A stretch of 48,288 bases of DNA from JBFHQE01 sp041592335 (lineage in GTDB: Bacteria; Pseudomonadota; Gammaproteobacteria; Thiohalobacterales; Thiohalobacteraceae). A program made the position numbers and the translations under genes. Every line of letters starts with the position of its first letter. Positions within the stretch are counted from its first letter, which is position 1. Below the pieces are notes generated by a model, which made no database searches, had not been told where the DNA came from, and was given only the letters and a program-made list of their open reading frames with translations. This document shows positions 31,869 through 40,868 of this stretch, piece by piece. The DNA lies in contig JBFHQE010000019.1 in the NCBI GenBank assembly GCA_041592335.1, positions 1 to 48,288 on the forward strand, in the 5' to 3' direction.

Positions 31869-32219
31869 TTAATTCGCTTCCCCAACAACCGACATATTAA
31901 TCCGCGCATGATCCGACACCCGATCCAGCGACCAGGGCGGATCGTTCACAATATGCACCTTGCACCCGGACACGCCGTCCAGTTCCCGCACGGTATCGGC
32001 AATCTGTTTCGGCAACATCAGGTTGCCCGGGTGGCCAGGACTGGAATAGGCCAGGTCGATATCGACGAAAATTTCTTCGTTAACGCGGATGTCGTAAATC
32101 ATACCCATGTTATACACATCAATCGTCGGTGTGGCCGGATCGAACACGGTGGTCAGGGCATTGTTCACCTTGCGGATAACGGCCAGGGCCTGGCGGGAGG
32201 GTTTGTCTTTGCGCGGCAT
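31869..32219 (-). CDS. DUF59/MIP18-family protein without the conserved cysteine
   Basis: 116 aa, second DUF59 protein of the window. Motifs DPATPTIDVYNMGMIYDIRV and VNDPPWSLDRVSDHARINM match the family. In the place of the reactive Cys (TAPGCP in the paralogue at 2099-2491) it has YSSPGHPGNL, so it has Ser/Gly/His there and no Cys. Whether it still serves Fe-S maturation is doubtful; it may work in another role. Next to a PhnD-like gene on the same strand. Confidence 0.85.
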   Translation of the reverse strand: MPRKDKPSRQALAVIRKVNNALTTVFDPATPTIDVYNMGMIYDIRVNEEIFVDIDLAYSSPGHPGNLMLPKQIADTVRELDGVSGCKVHIVNDPPWSLDRVSDHARINMSVVGEAN

Positions 32220-32244
32220 TGGTATCCCTTTCGTTACGTTGAAC

Positions 32245-33069
32245 TCATGGTTCCAGCAAGTGCAGATCCAGTGCGCGAACTATATCCCAGTCGACATCGT
32301 TGGCTACTTGCCAGCCGGGCACATTCAGTTTAGCCAACAGCTCCCGACCCTGCTCATCCTGTTCCATGTTTATTAATGCAGTGCGCACCTTATCCACGAT
32401 GAATGCCGGAACAGTGGGCGAATTCGCAATGGCATGCGGTGGATAACTTTCACTGGTCCATACAACTTTCAATCCATCGCGGTATTGTTGATCCATGTTT
32501 TCCAGCGTACGCATCACACCGCCACCGGCCACATAGCCGCCGTTATAGACATGCAGATACACCGAATCATGGGTATTCACGTATTCCGGGGTGAAAGTAA
32601 TACCCTGTTGATGCAAGGCGGAACGCGTCACCACGCTGGCCGCAAAGGCCGCCGGTGCGGGAAACGCCACAACCTGCCCTTCCAGATCGGCCAACGATTC
32701 GATAGCGCTGTCGCGCCGGGCAATCACTATGCCCACCAGCTGCCTGTTCCTGGCCTGCGCCAGGGCCTGGTAACCCGCGCGCGCATTAAAGTGCACATAA
32801 TGATAGGGATTCATATAAGCGAAGTCGTATTCCCCTTGCGCCAGCGCGGATTCAAACTCGGGGATGCTTGGCCGGCTATGCAAGATGAGATGGATACCGG
32901 AATACTGTTGAATCCAGCTCAGCACCGGCAGCCAGAGCTCAGCGGTCTTCTTTGCAGTTTGCTGTGGCACAACGCCGAAGGTATAGCTGCCATCTTCACT
33001 GTGAACGGGTTGAGCCAGCAGCAACAGTGCTGTCCACAGCCAGTAAATAATGCAACCGCGAAATGTCAT
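32245..33069 (-). CDS. PhnD-like periplasmic phosphate/phosphonate-binding protein
   Basis: 274 aa, signal peptide 1-24 (VHS|ED). The domain reads TFGVVPQQTAKKTAELWLPVL, FESALAQGEYDFAYMNPYHYV and LADLEGQVVAFPAPAAFAAS, typical of PhnD/SsuA/transferrin-fold binding proteins of the phosphonate group. No ABC permease or ATPase gene is adjacent, so it may serve a transporter encoded elsewhere or act as a sensor input. It is the last in a series of minus-strand genes. Confidence 0.88.
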   Translation of the reverse strand: MTFRGCIIYWLWTALLLLAQPVHSEDGSYTFGVVPQQTAKKTAELWLPVLSWIQQYSGIHLILHSRPSIPEFESALAQGEYDFAYMNPYHYVHFNARAGYQALAQARNRQLVGIVIARRDSAIESLADLEGQVVAFPAPAAFAASVVTRSALHQQGITFTPEYVNTHDSVYLHVYNGGYVAGGGVMRTLENMDQQYRDGLKVVWTSESYPPHAIANSPTVPAFIVDKVRTALINMEQDEQGRELLAKLNVPGWQVANDVDWDIVRALDLHLLEP

Positions 33070-33121
33070 TTTTCAACCCGAAAGCCCGCTCGACGCTCGA
33101 TAGTAGCGGTAATCGTTGAAG

Positions 33122-33889
33122 TCAGCAATGCCGTACCTGCGGGGTTAACGGCCGCAGCTGATAGCGCAGACGCCGAGTGTTCAGCGCACGGCGTAATTCA
33201 GGTACCTGCTGCAACCGCTGTCTGAGATTTTCCGTAGCGATCGGCCGCCGCGCATACACGCCGACCCGGTTTTCATACAGCGGCGTGCTCAGTTGAAAAC
33301 GCTGCGGAAAGCCTTTACGCAAATCCGCGCAGGCGCAGTAGGCGCTGCCGGTTAACTCCTGCCGGTTGACAAAATTCGTGACGATCATGCCATCCGGCGT
33401 CAGCAGGCGATCCAGACTTTCCGCCCAGTCCCGGGTCACGGCAATCGCGCGTTGCGGTTCGCCATCTTCATGACCGAACAAGTCATCGATAACCAGATCG
33501 AAGCGTGTCTTGCGCGGCCGGTTCACCCAGCGGCGCGCATCATCGTGCACCAGCCTCGCCTGGTGATCTGTTACGCCGAAGAAACGCCGCGCGATCATCA
33601 GGTGCGTTTGATTCAGCTCTATGCCGGTTATGTCGCAGTTGCCACGCCATTGTTGCAGCTGATGTATAACCGCACCGCCGCCCACGCCCAGCAACAGCAC
33701 CTTGAGCGGCCGCCCAGGCGGCAGCAGCAACACCGGCAGCGACAACAGATCCCAGACATTGCCCGTCACGCTGTTGTTCGGGTTGTACTGACTATGAAAC
33801 ACCTTGTTGGCGTACAGCCGTCGGCTGTTACCCGCCGTACGGATTTCATAAAGCGTGTCTTTGGTTTTTTTACGCCAGATAATGGCCAT
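33122..33889 (-). CDS. Spermidine-synthase-like methyltransferase fold protein
   Basis: 255 aa. The Rossmann nucleotide-binding motif VLLLGVGGGAVIHQL and the catalytic-region-like LVIDDLFGHEDG belong to the spermidine synthase superfamily. The residues that bind putrescine in the real enzyme (Asp-x-x-x-Asp) are not all recognisable, so a spermidine synthase role is uncertain. The start codon lies in front of a dispersed repeat (33927-33999). Confidence 0.82.
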   Translation of the reverse strand: MAIIWRKKTKDTLYEIRTAGNSRRLYANKVFHSQYNPNNSVTGNVWDLLSLPVLLLPPGRPLKVLLLGVGGGAVIHQLQQWRGNCDITGIELNQTHLMIARRFFGVTDHQARLVHDDARRWVNRPRKTRFDLVIDDLFGHEDGEPQRAIAVTRDWAESLDRLLTPDGMIVTNFVNRQELTGSAYCACADLRKGFPQRFQLSTPLYENRVGVYARRPIATENLRQRLQQVPELRRALNTRRLRYQLRPLTPQVRHC

Positions 33890-33926
33890 TTAACTTATAT
33901 AAAAAATGATTACTTTTGTTTTCTTT

Positions 33927-33999
33927 CGTCATTCCGGCGAAAGCCGGAATCCAGTGATTTTTGCCCGCTTTCTGGATCCCGGCCTACGCCGGGATGACG
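33927..33999. repeat. CGTCATTCCGGCGAAAGCCGG dispersed repeat
   Basis: cgtcattccggcgaaagccggaatccag (in part) at the left and ctggatcccggcctacgccgggatgacg (in part) at the right; each end is itself a short hairpin and together they form an inverted repeat. A very widespread repeat in proteobacterial genomes. Confidence 0.85.
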
Positions 34000-34032
34000 A
34001 GACTCTTGGTTTGAGTAGTTTCAATATGCATA

Positions 34033-34416
34033 ATGTCCCTGTCAATCGCAAACCACACTGTATCCATGTCCAGACATTTCAAGCATCGCAGTTTACTCAA
34101 ACCCGGCCTGTTGAAACAAAACGTCTTCGTCGCGCCTTCCACCATTCACGGCAAGGGCCTGTTTGCGCGGCGCGCGCTCGCGGCCGACAGTTACATTGGC
34201 ACCTATCGCGGCCTGTATACGCAGAATGACGGGAAATACGTACTCTGGACCTACCCGGACGACACGGCTCCGATTGGCCGTCGAGGTATGAACCTGTTCC
34301 GCTATCTGAATCATAACGATGATCCGAATGCGGAGTTTGACGGTTATGACCTGATTGCCCTGCGGGATATCGATGAGGGCGAAGAGATTACGTTTAATTA
34401 CGAGGGTGAGGACTAA
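34033..34416 (+). CDS. SET-domain lysine methyltransferase
   Basis: 127 aa. The SET domain is complete but minimal: STIHGKGLFARRAL (SAM-binding GKG), RYLNHNDDPNAEF with the RFxNH-type motif, and the closing GEEITFNYEGED with the conserved Tyr. Bacterial stand-alone SET proteins methylate ribosomal or chromatin-like proteins; the target here is unknown. ATG 34066 is a second possible start. It is convergent with the HDOD gene, with one base between them. Confidence 0.88.
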   Translation: MSLSIANHTVSMSRHFKHRSLLKPGLLKQNVFVAPSTIHGKGLFARRALAADSYIGTYRGLYTQNDGKYVLWTYPDDTAPIGRRGMNLFRYLNHNDDPNAEFDGYDLIALRDIDEGEEITFNYEGED

Positions 34417-34417
34417 A

Positions 34418-35938
34418 TCACTTTCTACGATTAAAACTCAGTGCCATGTTGGCCTGGTTGCCGAAGTGTTTGAAGCTGTCATAACTGTCTTCGATCAAAC
34501 GCCGCCCACTCGGCTGGCGATCCGCGTAGAACACACCAATCCCCTTGCCCTGGATTTCAATCGGCATCACGAAGAAAGGCGCGCCCTGGGTAACATGCTT
34601 TACTTCGTCCGTAACCAGCATGCGCAACAGCGGGTCCACGTCGTCATGCATCCACAGGGACAGTGAGTTCTCGATGACATGCGAGAATATATTCGCCTTG
34701 ACGTCCGACATCTCAAAACCAAATCGGTCGCGAATTTCCTGGTGGTTCCAGCCGAGCGCATAACGCGCCTTCAACACCTTGCGATCCTGGCTTAACAGGG
34801 CGAACAGAGCCCGATCCATGCCGACACCGCGATGCATACCTTCGAGCACCATTTCCAGCAACAGGTTGATATCGAATTTTCCTTCGACCATGGATGACAG
34901 TTCGCGCAGAATCTTGAGCTGCAGATTCATGTCCGGTTCCGGGAATTTCTGCACTTCCTTCTGTTCCGAGGTCTTGACCGCGCGCGCCGGTTTCTTCGAC
35001 TGGCTGGCCGGCAACGGAATCAGTTCAACCGCTTTGCCCGCGCCGAAGCAGGCCGCGGTATTCGCCGCCTCGCTGGCATTCTCATGCACCATCTTCTGCA
35101 GGTCTTTCAGCGGCAGGTACAGCGTTTCGGCAATATGCGCCAGCAGCTTTTTCATTTCCGGCGTATCCCAGCCCTGCTCGGCCAGCGTGGCGAGTTGATG
35201 CGCCAGCTGCACATTGCTGATACGCGGATCGTCACTCGCCGAACCTTCGAGCGCCGATTGCAATAAGCCACCGATCTGCCATTGCTTGGTGAGCCCGATA
35301 CTCAGGTCATTCATCTCAAAGCCATAACGCTTCTTCATCAGCGTATCCAGATCCGGATGGCCATTCATCATCAGCTCATGAATTTCTTCCGCAGCCTCGC
35401 TGGGATGACTCCAGAATGCCATCTTCCCCAGGTTCAGCAGCAAGGTGGCAATAAAGACTTCTTCGGGATTCTGATCGCGGCGCTTCTCCGCAAAAGACTG
35501 CGCCTGAACAGCGGCATGAAAGGAGCGCGCCATGTCCATGGAGAGATGTTCGCGTTGCGCACCCTTGGAAACCGATTCCACCATCTTGATCGACAGGCAC
35601 ATGCTGCGCACCACGTCGAATCCCAGCAGCACCACGGCACGCGAAACCGTGCTGATGCCCTTGGTGGTAACCAGGTTATACATGGGACTGTTGGCAACCT
35701 TGAGCAGTTTGCTGGTCATGGCCGCGTCCTGCAGCACCACGCGGGATAATTCGGACGCGGAACTTTCACGATTATTGGCCACGCCGGAAATTTCCTTCAC
35801 CGTCGCCGCAAAGGCCGGCATACCCTTCTCGCTCAGCAGCTCCAGCCACTCGTTCAGATTACGCGGCTGCTGCCTGTTTGCGGGCGCCTGGTCTTCCGGC
35901 ACTTCAAGCTCGGCGGATTGTGGTTCGGTTTCGGCCAT
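34418..35938 (-). CDS. HDOD-GAF signalling protein
   Basis: 506 aa from ATG 35938, which has the Shine-Dalgarno aggga upstream; the frame is open 60 codons further. The HDOD domain (about 20-220, LSEKGMPAFAATVKEIS, then RVVLQDAAMTSKLLKVANSP) is followed by a linker with charged residues and a GAF-like domain (about 330-500, NLLLEMVLEGMHRGVGMDRAL). HDOD proteins are HD-like but without catalytic residues and work in signalling or stress responses. No partner genes are adjacent. Confidence 0.87.
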   Translation of the reverse strand: MAETEPQSAELEVPEDQAPANRQQPRNLNEWLELLSEKGMPAFAATVKEISGVANNRESSASELSRVVLQDAAMTSKLLKVANSPMYNLVTTKGISTVSRAVVLLGFDVVRSMCLSIKMVESVSKGAQREHLSMDMARSFHAAVQAQSFAEKRRDQNPEEVFIATLLLNLGKMAFWSHPSEAAEEIHELMMNGHPDLDTLMKKRYGFEMNDLSIGLTKQWQIGGLLQSALEGSASDDPRISNVQLAHQLATLAEQGWDTPEMKKLLAHIAETLYLPLKDLQKMVHENASEAANTAACFGAGKAVELIPLPASQSKKPARAVKTSEQKEVQKFPEPDMNLQLKILRELSSMVEGKFDINLLLEMVLEGMHRGVGMDRALFALLSQDRKVLKARYALGWNHQEIRDRFGFEMSDVKANIFSHVIENSLSLWMHDDVDPLLRMLVTDEVKHVTQGAPFFVMPIEIQGKGIGVFYADRQPSGRRLIEDSYDSFKHFGNQANMALSFNRRK

Positions 35939-36084
35939 GAGATTCCCTGGGAAAACATTCCTGATATCTCTAATCTCTATATGATCGGTATAACTGCCTG
36001 ATTCTTGAGTATTGTTGGCCTCAACCCTGCAATCGGTTAGTCTACGGCGCTTATGAAAAATCAATCCAATACAGAGAGATAGCC

Positions 36085-37281
36085 TTGCTTGCCATGATGC
36101 CGTCCTTTTCCATTGCACGCCTGCCGCGTATTGAATTCGGCTCGGGATCGATAAACAGGCTTCCCGGACTGATTCGGCAATACGGCAACCGTTGCCTGCT
36201 GATCATGGGCAAACAATCCATCCGGCAATCTTCCGCCTGGATGCCACTGGTGACCGAACTCTCCCGCGCCAGTATCGAAATCCAGATTGTTTCCGTGATT
36301 GAAGAACCCTCGCCGCAACTGGTTGACGAGGCCGTCAGCCGTTATCGCGAGTTCAATGCCGATGTCGTGGTGGGACTGGGTGGCGGCAGCGTGATGGATG
36401 CGGCCAAGGCGATTGCCGGTTTACTGCGTATTGAAAACTCGGTGATGGATTTTCTTGAAGGGGTTGGGCCGGAATTGCCCTATACCGGTCCCGCTGTGCC
36501 TTTTATTGCCGTGCCCACCACCGCCGGTACCGGCAGTGAAGCCACCAAGAATGCCGTGCTCAGCGTGCAGGGTGAAAACGGCTTCAAGAAATCCTTTCGC
36601 GATGAGCAGCTCGTCCCTGAGTATGCATTGATCGATCCGGACCTGCTCGCCAGTTGCCCACCCGAATTGATTGCCGCCAACGGCATGGATGCACTGACAC
36701 AGTTAATGGAGTCTTACGTGTCCATCAAGGCGAATCCCATGACCGATGCACTCGCCATCAGCGGTCTGCGCGCGGTGCGAGACGGCCTGCTCACCTGGTA
36801 CGAGAACCGTGGCGATACGCGCGCGGCACGCGAACAAATGGCCTATGGCGCCCTGCTCTCCGGCATCAACCTTGCGCAAACCGGGCTGGGCTCGGTGCAC
36901 GGCCTGGCGTCGCCGCTGGGTGCCTTCTTCCCGATTCCGCATGGCGTGGTGTGCGGCACGCTGGTCGCCGAAGCAACAGCCATGAACATCCGGGCGATGC
37001 AGGCACGCGAACCGGACAACCCCGGCCTGCAAAAATACGCGCGGCTGGCGGAGATCCTCTGTCAACGCCGTATCCGCGAACCGGTAGCGGCTTATGAAGC
37101 GATCGTGGCACTGTTGACGGACTGGACCGAACGCATGCAGTTACAACGCCTTGGACAATACGTCGTTAACGAAAAGGATATACCCAGGATTGTTGCCAAC
37201 AGCCGTGGCAGTAGCATGAAAACCAATCCGATTGTGCTGACGGATGAAGAGATTACGCTGATTCTCAAACAACGCCTGTAA
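36085..37281 (+). CDS. Iron-containing alcohol dehydrogenase
   Basis: 398 aa type III dehydrogenase. The NAD-binding GLGGGSVMDAAKAIAG (about 97-112), the metal ligands in NGMDALTQLMESYVS (Asp), and GSVHGLASPLG and IPHGVVCG (His) are all present. The start is uncertain: TTG 36085 is 6 bases after gagag, ATG 36094 and 36097 are farther away. The substrate is unknown. It is divergent from the HDOD gene; a REP-like element follows. Confidence 0.92.
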   Translation: MLAMMPSFSIARLPRIEFGSGSINRLPGLIRQYGNRCLLIMGKQSIRQSSAWMPLVTELSRASIEIQIVSVIEEPSPQLVDEAVSRYREFNADVVVGLGGGSVMDAAKAIAGLLRIENSVMDFLEGVGPELPYTGPAVPFIAVPTTAGTGSEATKNAVLSVQGENGFKKSFRDEQLVPEYALIDPDLLASCPPELIAANGMDALTQLMESYVSIKANPMTDALAISGLRAVRDGLLTWYENRGDTRAAREQMAYGALLSGINLAQTGLGSVHGLASPLGAFFPIPHGVVCGTLVAEATAMNIRAMQAREPDNPGLQKYARLAEILCQRRIREPVAAYEAIVALLTDWTERMQLQRLGQYVVNEKDIPRIVANSRGSSMKTNPIVLTDEEITLILKQRL

Positions 37282-37287
37282 GCTATC

Positions 37288-37360
37288 GTAGGGGCGACCG
37301 GCCGGTCGCCCGGATATTGCACATCCCTGAACAAGGGCGATCGGCCGGGCGCCCCTACAG
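37288..37360. repeat. GTAGGGGCGACCGGCCGGTCGC extragenic palindrome
   Basis: gtaggggcgaccggccggtcgcc at the left and gatcggccgggcgcccctacag at the right form the two ends; each contains its own palindrome. The same left half starts again at 48267, at the end of the window. Confidence 0.75.
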
Positions 37361-37379
37361 AGCAAGATTGGAAACTATT

Positions 37380-37970
37380 ATGAAACCCTTTGCCGAATCC
37401 TGTGAACAGAACAAACTGCCGATACTCGAAATCCTTAAACAGGAATTCGCCGACGCCTCTCGCGTGCTGGAAATCGGCAGCGGCACCGGTCAGCATGGTG
37501 TGTTCTTCAGCGAGCAACTGCCTCATTTGATCTGGCAGACCAGCGACATGCGGGAAAATCATTCTGGTATTCATGCCTGGCTGGCGGAAGTCGATCGCAC
37601 TAACCTGCTCGCCCCCATTGCACTCGATGTCGTCAGCGATCCCTGGCCGGAGCAACAATACGATGGCGTGTTCAGCGCCAACACCGTCCACATCATGGGC
37701 TGGCCCGCGGTTGAAGCCATGTTTGCAGGCATTGGCGGCGTTCTGGAACCGGGCGGTGTTTTCTGTCTCTACGGTCCGTTTAATTACGATGGGAAATTCA
37801 CCAGCGAAAGCAATGCGCGTTTTGATATCTGGCTAAAGGAACGCGACCCTGTCAGCGGTGTGCGGGATTTTGAAGCGCTGAACGCATTGGCCGAACAGGC
37901 TGGCATGCAATTGAGAAACGATCATCCGATGCCGGCCAACAATCGTACGTTGGCATGGGTTAAATCTTGA
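37380..37970 (+). CDS. DUF938 SAM-dependent methyltransferase
   Basis: 196 aa from ATG 37380. Motif I VLEIGSGTGQHGVFF and the following LPHLIWQTSDMRE are SAM-binding; the DUF938 signature NTVHIMGWPAVEAMFAG and YGPFNYDGKFTSESN are clear. Frame is open to 37317 but runs into the REP-like repeat, so 37380 is the start. Substrate unknown. Confidence 0.9.
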   Translation: MKPFAESCEQNKLPILEILKQEFADASRVLEIGSGTGQHGVFFSEQLPHLIWQTSDMRENHSGIHAWLAEVDRTNLLAPIALDVVSDPWPEQQYDGVFSANTVHIMGWPAVEAMFAGIGGVLEPGGVFCLYGPFNYDGKFTSESNARFDIWLKERDPVSGVRDFEALNALAEQAGMQLRNDHPMPANNRTLAWVKS

Positions 37971-37988
37971 CGGGATAAAGGAAATCGT

Positions 37989-38456
37989 TCAGGCGACGGT
38001 CAGTTTATGCACGCCGGCGCCAGACTCGCGCTGACGTTCGATCACATCTTTTACAGCCGGCCGTTCGAGAAATTCTTCTAATGTCACGGTTTCGAGATAT
38101 TGTTGGAGGCGTTTGGACAAACTCATCCAGAGTTCGTGAGTCAGGCAGCGTTCGCCATCCTGGCAATTTTCATTACCTTCGCAAAGCGTGGTATCCAGTT
38201 TTTCATCGACCGCGATAATGATATCCGCCACGGATATCTCGGCACGGGGACGCGCCAGGCGATAACCACCACCCGGCCCACGCACGCCGGTAACCAGCCC
38301 GTGACGGCGCAACTTGGCAAACAATTGTTCGAGATAGGAAAGGGAAATACCTTGCAGTCGGGAGATATCCGCCAGCGTCACAGGACCCTCGTCCTGGCGA
38401 ATGGCCAGCGCCATAACGGCAGTGACTGCATATCGACCCTTGGTGGATAAACGCAT
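37989..38456 (-). CDS. iscR: IscR, Rrf2-family [2Fe-2S] regulator
   Basis: 155 aa. The winged helix (MRLSTKGRYAVTAVMALA, LQGISLSYLEQLFAKLRRHGLV) is followed by C92, C98, C104 and H107 in CEGNENCQDGERCLTHELW, exactly the spacing of the E. coli [2Fe-2S] ligands. IscR represses isc and activates suf operons according to Fe-S demand. Normally it heads the isc operon; here it is alone, with unrelated neighbours, about 35 kb from the suf genes of this window. Confidence 0.95.
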   Translation of the reverse strand: MRLSTKGRYAVTAVMALAIRQDEGPVTLADISRLQGISLSYLEQLFAKLRRHGLVTGVRGPGGGYRLARPRAEISVADIIIAVDEKLDTTLCEGNENCQDGERCLTHELWMSLSKRLQQYLETVTLEEFLERPAVKDVIERQRESGAGVHKLTVA

Positions 38457-38578
38457 TGCTCGACCTGTATTCCCTGGAAAAATTACCCAACTGATTCGCT
38501 CAGGTTTATACAGGAGAAGAAGGAGCCGAACAAGGACAGAGACTTCAGGGTATCTCTGTAATGAACTGATTTAACAGT

Positions 38579-39091
38579 TTAATCCGTGGATTCAGAATTA
38601 AGCTGACGGAGCAGCTCGGAAAACTGCGGTGTGTTTTCCGGCTGACGGAAACGGTGTCCCTGGCGCAGGCAATAGCCCAGCCATTTCTGCAGAAAGCGAT
38701 TCATACGCCACTTGTCTTCCAGCGAATAATGCTCGCGGCTACGGTCGTACTCGGCATCACGTTTGCTACGCAGTCGGCCGCAGCGTGTCACCTCGGCCAC
38801 CCGGGCATCCAGGTAGATACGCACCAGCATATCGGGCGCAAGAAACTCGCCTTCGTCATCGTGAAAACAGTAGGTCAGCTTGAGGGTAACCGTATAACGG
38901 CTGCGTTCGATCAGCTCCAGATGAAGGTCCAGCGCATGACGTGCCATGGAAACACGACGACCAGGCGGCATGTCCGCCACGTCCGGAATCAACTGCTTGA
39001 GGCGGATATAGTTCGCTTCATAAATCGACATCAGGTCCGCGAGATCGCGCACCGAGCGACGTGCGATATATTGTCTGCTTTTAACTAACAT
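38579..39091 (-). CDS. DUF1249 (YqiB family) protein
   Basis: 170 aa. The family motifs YEANYIRLKQLIPD, HLELIERSRYTVTLKLTY, PDMLVRIYLDARVAEV and EDKWRMNRFLQKWLGYCLRQGH identify DUF1249, a conserved gammaproteobacterial protein of unknown function (E. coli YqiB). No signal peptide. Divergent from pgm. Confidence 0.93.
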   Translation of the reverse strand: MLVKSRQYIARRSVRDLADLMSIYEANYIRLKQLIPDVADMPPGRRVSMARHALDLHLELIERSRYTVTLKLTYCFHDDEGEFLAPDMLVRIYLDARVAEVTRCGRLRSKRDAEYDRSREHYSLEDKWRMNRFLQKWLGYCLRQGHRFRQPENTPQFSELLRQLNSESTD

Positions 39092-39233
39092 GACCGCATC
39101 ATAACATAGAAAAAAATTGATCCAGTTTAATTAAAAAACCACCATTGTCCGGTAGACTCAGCTACAGGTTATACACTATAGCGGCCGGATAAAGGCAAGC
39201 TTCACAAAAAACCTGAAGGAAAATGATTGCATT

Positions 39234-40865
39234 ATGGGCATCAATAGCATCGCCACTTCACCATTCAGCGACCAGCGCCCGGGCACGTCCGGCCTGCGCA
39301 AGAAGGTACCGCACTTCCAGCAGCCCCATTATCTCGCCAACTTTGTGCAGGCTATCTTCGACAGCGTACCGGAACTCGAAGGCGGCGCGCTGGTGCTCGG
39401 TGGCGATGGCCGCTATTACAATCGAGAAGCGATCCAGATCATTCTGAAAATTGCCGCCGCCAATGGCGTCAGTCGCGTCAAGGTGGGACAACAGGGTTTC
39501 CTGTCCACACCGGCCACGTCCTGCATTATCCGCAAGTATGATTTCACTGGCGGCATCATTCTCTCGGCCAGCCACAACCCCGCCGGACCGAACGGTGATT
39601 TCGGTATCAAGTACAACATCCGTAATGGCGGTCCCGCGCCGGAAAAAATCACCGAAGCCATTTATGCCCGCACCCAGTCCATACAGGAGTACCGGATATC
39701 GGATAGCGCCGACATTCCGCTGGAGACCTGCGGTATTTATCAACTCGAAGACATGCAGATTGAAGTCATCGATCCGGTTTCGGACTATGCCGATCTCATG
39801 GCCGAGCTGTTCGACTTCGATGCCATCCGCGCATTACTGCAAAGCAGTTTCGATATGCGCTTCGATGCCATGCATGCCATCACCGGTCCCTATGCCGAGG
39901 AAATCTTCGTCAACCGGCTTGGCGCCGACCGCAACATGCTGATGAACACCCTTCCCCTGGAGGACTTCGGCGGCGGCCATCCCGACCCGAACCTGACCTA
40001 CGCCGAGGAACTGGTCGCCATCATGATGAAAGACGGCGCGCCCGACTTCGGCGCGGCTTCCGATGGCGATGGCGACCGCAACATGATTCTTGGCCGCAAT
40101 TTCTTCGTTACTCCCAGCGACAGCCTGGCCGTGCTGGCCGCCAACGCCACGCTGGTGCCGGGTTACAAACTCGGTATAGCCGGTGTAGCGCGCTCCATGC
40201 CGACCAGTGCCGCCGCGGATCGTGTAGCGGAAAAACTGGGTGTGGAGGCATTCGAAACACCGACCGGCTGGAAGTTCTTCGGCAACCTGCTCGATGCCGG
40301 CAAGGCCACTTTATGCGGCGAGGAAAGTTTCGGCACCGGCTCCAGCCATGTGCGTGAAAAGGATGGCTTATGGGCCGTGTTGTTCTGGCTCAATCTGCTG
40401 GCGGTGAAACGCTGCTCGGTGGAAACCATCGTCAAAGAACACTGGGCCATCTATGGCCGCAATTATTATTCGCGTCATGACTATGAAGGCGTAAACAGCG
40501 AGCAGGCTAACCTGCTGGTCAGCACGCTGCGCAACCGGCTCGAGAAACTGGCGGGCACAAGCATTCATGGCCGCGAGATTGCCTTTGCCGATGACTTTTC
40601 CTATACCGATCCGATTGACCGCAGCGTCAGCAGCAACCAGGGGATTCGTATCGGCTTCACCGACGGTGCCCGTATCGTGTTGCGTCTATCCGGAACCGGA
40701 ACCGAAGGCGCCACCCTGCGCGTCTACCTGGAACGCTATGAGCCCGATCCTGATAAACAGGGACTCGATGCGCAGGAAGCCTTGGCTGACCTGATTCGTA
40801 TCGCCGATGAACTGGCCGGTATCAAGAAATACACCGGCCGATCCGAACCGACAGTGATTACCTGA
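39234..40865 (+). CDS. pgm: Phosphoglucomutase (alpha-D-glucose specific)
   Basis: 543 aa. It interconverts glucose-1-phosphate and glucose-6-phosphate and so supplies precursors for sucrose and glycogen. The phosphoserine loop ILSASHNPAGPNGDFGIKYN (about residue 115), the Mg loop DGDGDRNMIL, the sugar loop GEESFGTGS, and the phosphate loop RLSGTGTEGATLRVY are all intact. The length and eukaryote-like layout fit the GlmM-independent Pgm type. ppsA follows 3 bases later, probably co-transcribed. Confidence 0.95.
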   Translation: MGINSIATSPFSDQRPGTSGLRKKVPHFQQPHYLANFVQAIFDSVPELEGGALVLGGDGRYYNREAIQIILKIAAANGVSRVKVGQQGFLSTPATSCIIRKYDFTGGIILSASHNPAGPNGDFGIKYNIRNGGPAPEKITEAIYARTQSIQEYRISDSADIPLETCGIYQLEDMQIEVIDPVSDYADLMAELFDFDAIRALLQSSFDMRFDAMHAITGPYAEEIFVNRLGADRNMLMNTLPLEDFGGGHPDPNLTYAEELVAIMMKDGAPDFGAASDGDGDRNMILGRNFFVTPSDSLAVLAANATLVPGYKLGIAGVARSMPTSAAADRVAEKLGVEAFETPTGWKFFGNLLDAGKATLCGEESFGTGSSHVREKDGLWAVLFWLNLLAVKRCSVETIVKEHWAIYGRNYYSRHDYEGVNSEQANLLVSTLRNRLEKLAGTSIHGREIAFADDFSYTDPIDRSVSSNQGIRIGFTDGARIVLRLSGTGTEGATLRVYLERYEPDPDKQGLDAQEALADLIRIADELAGIKKYTGRSEPTVIT

Positions 40866-40868
40866 GCC

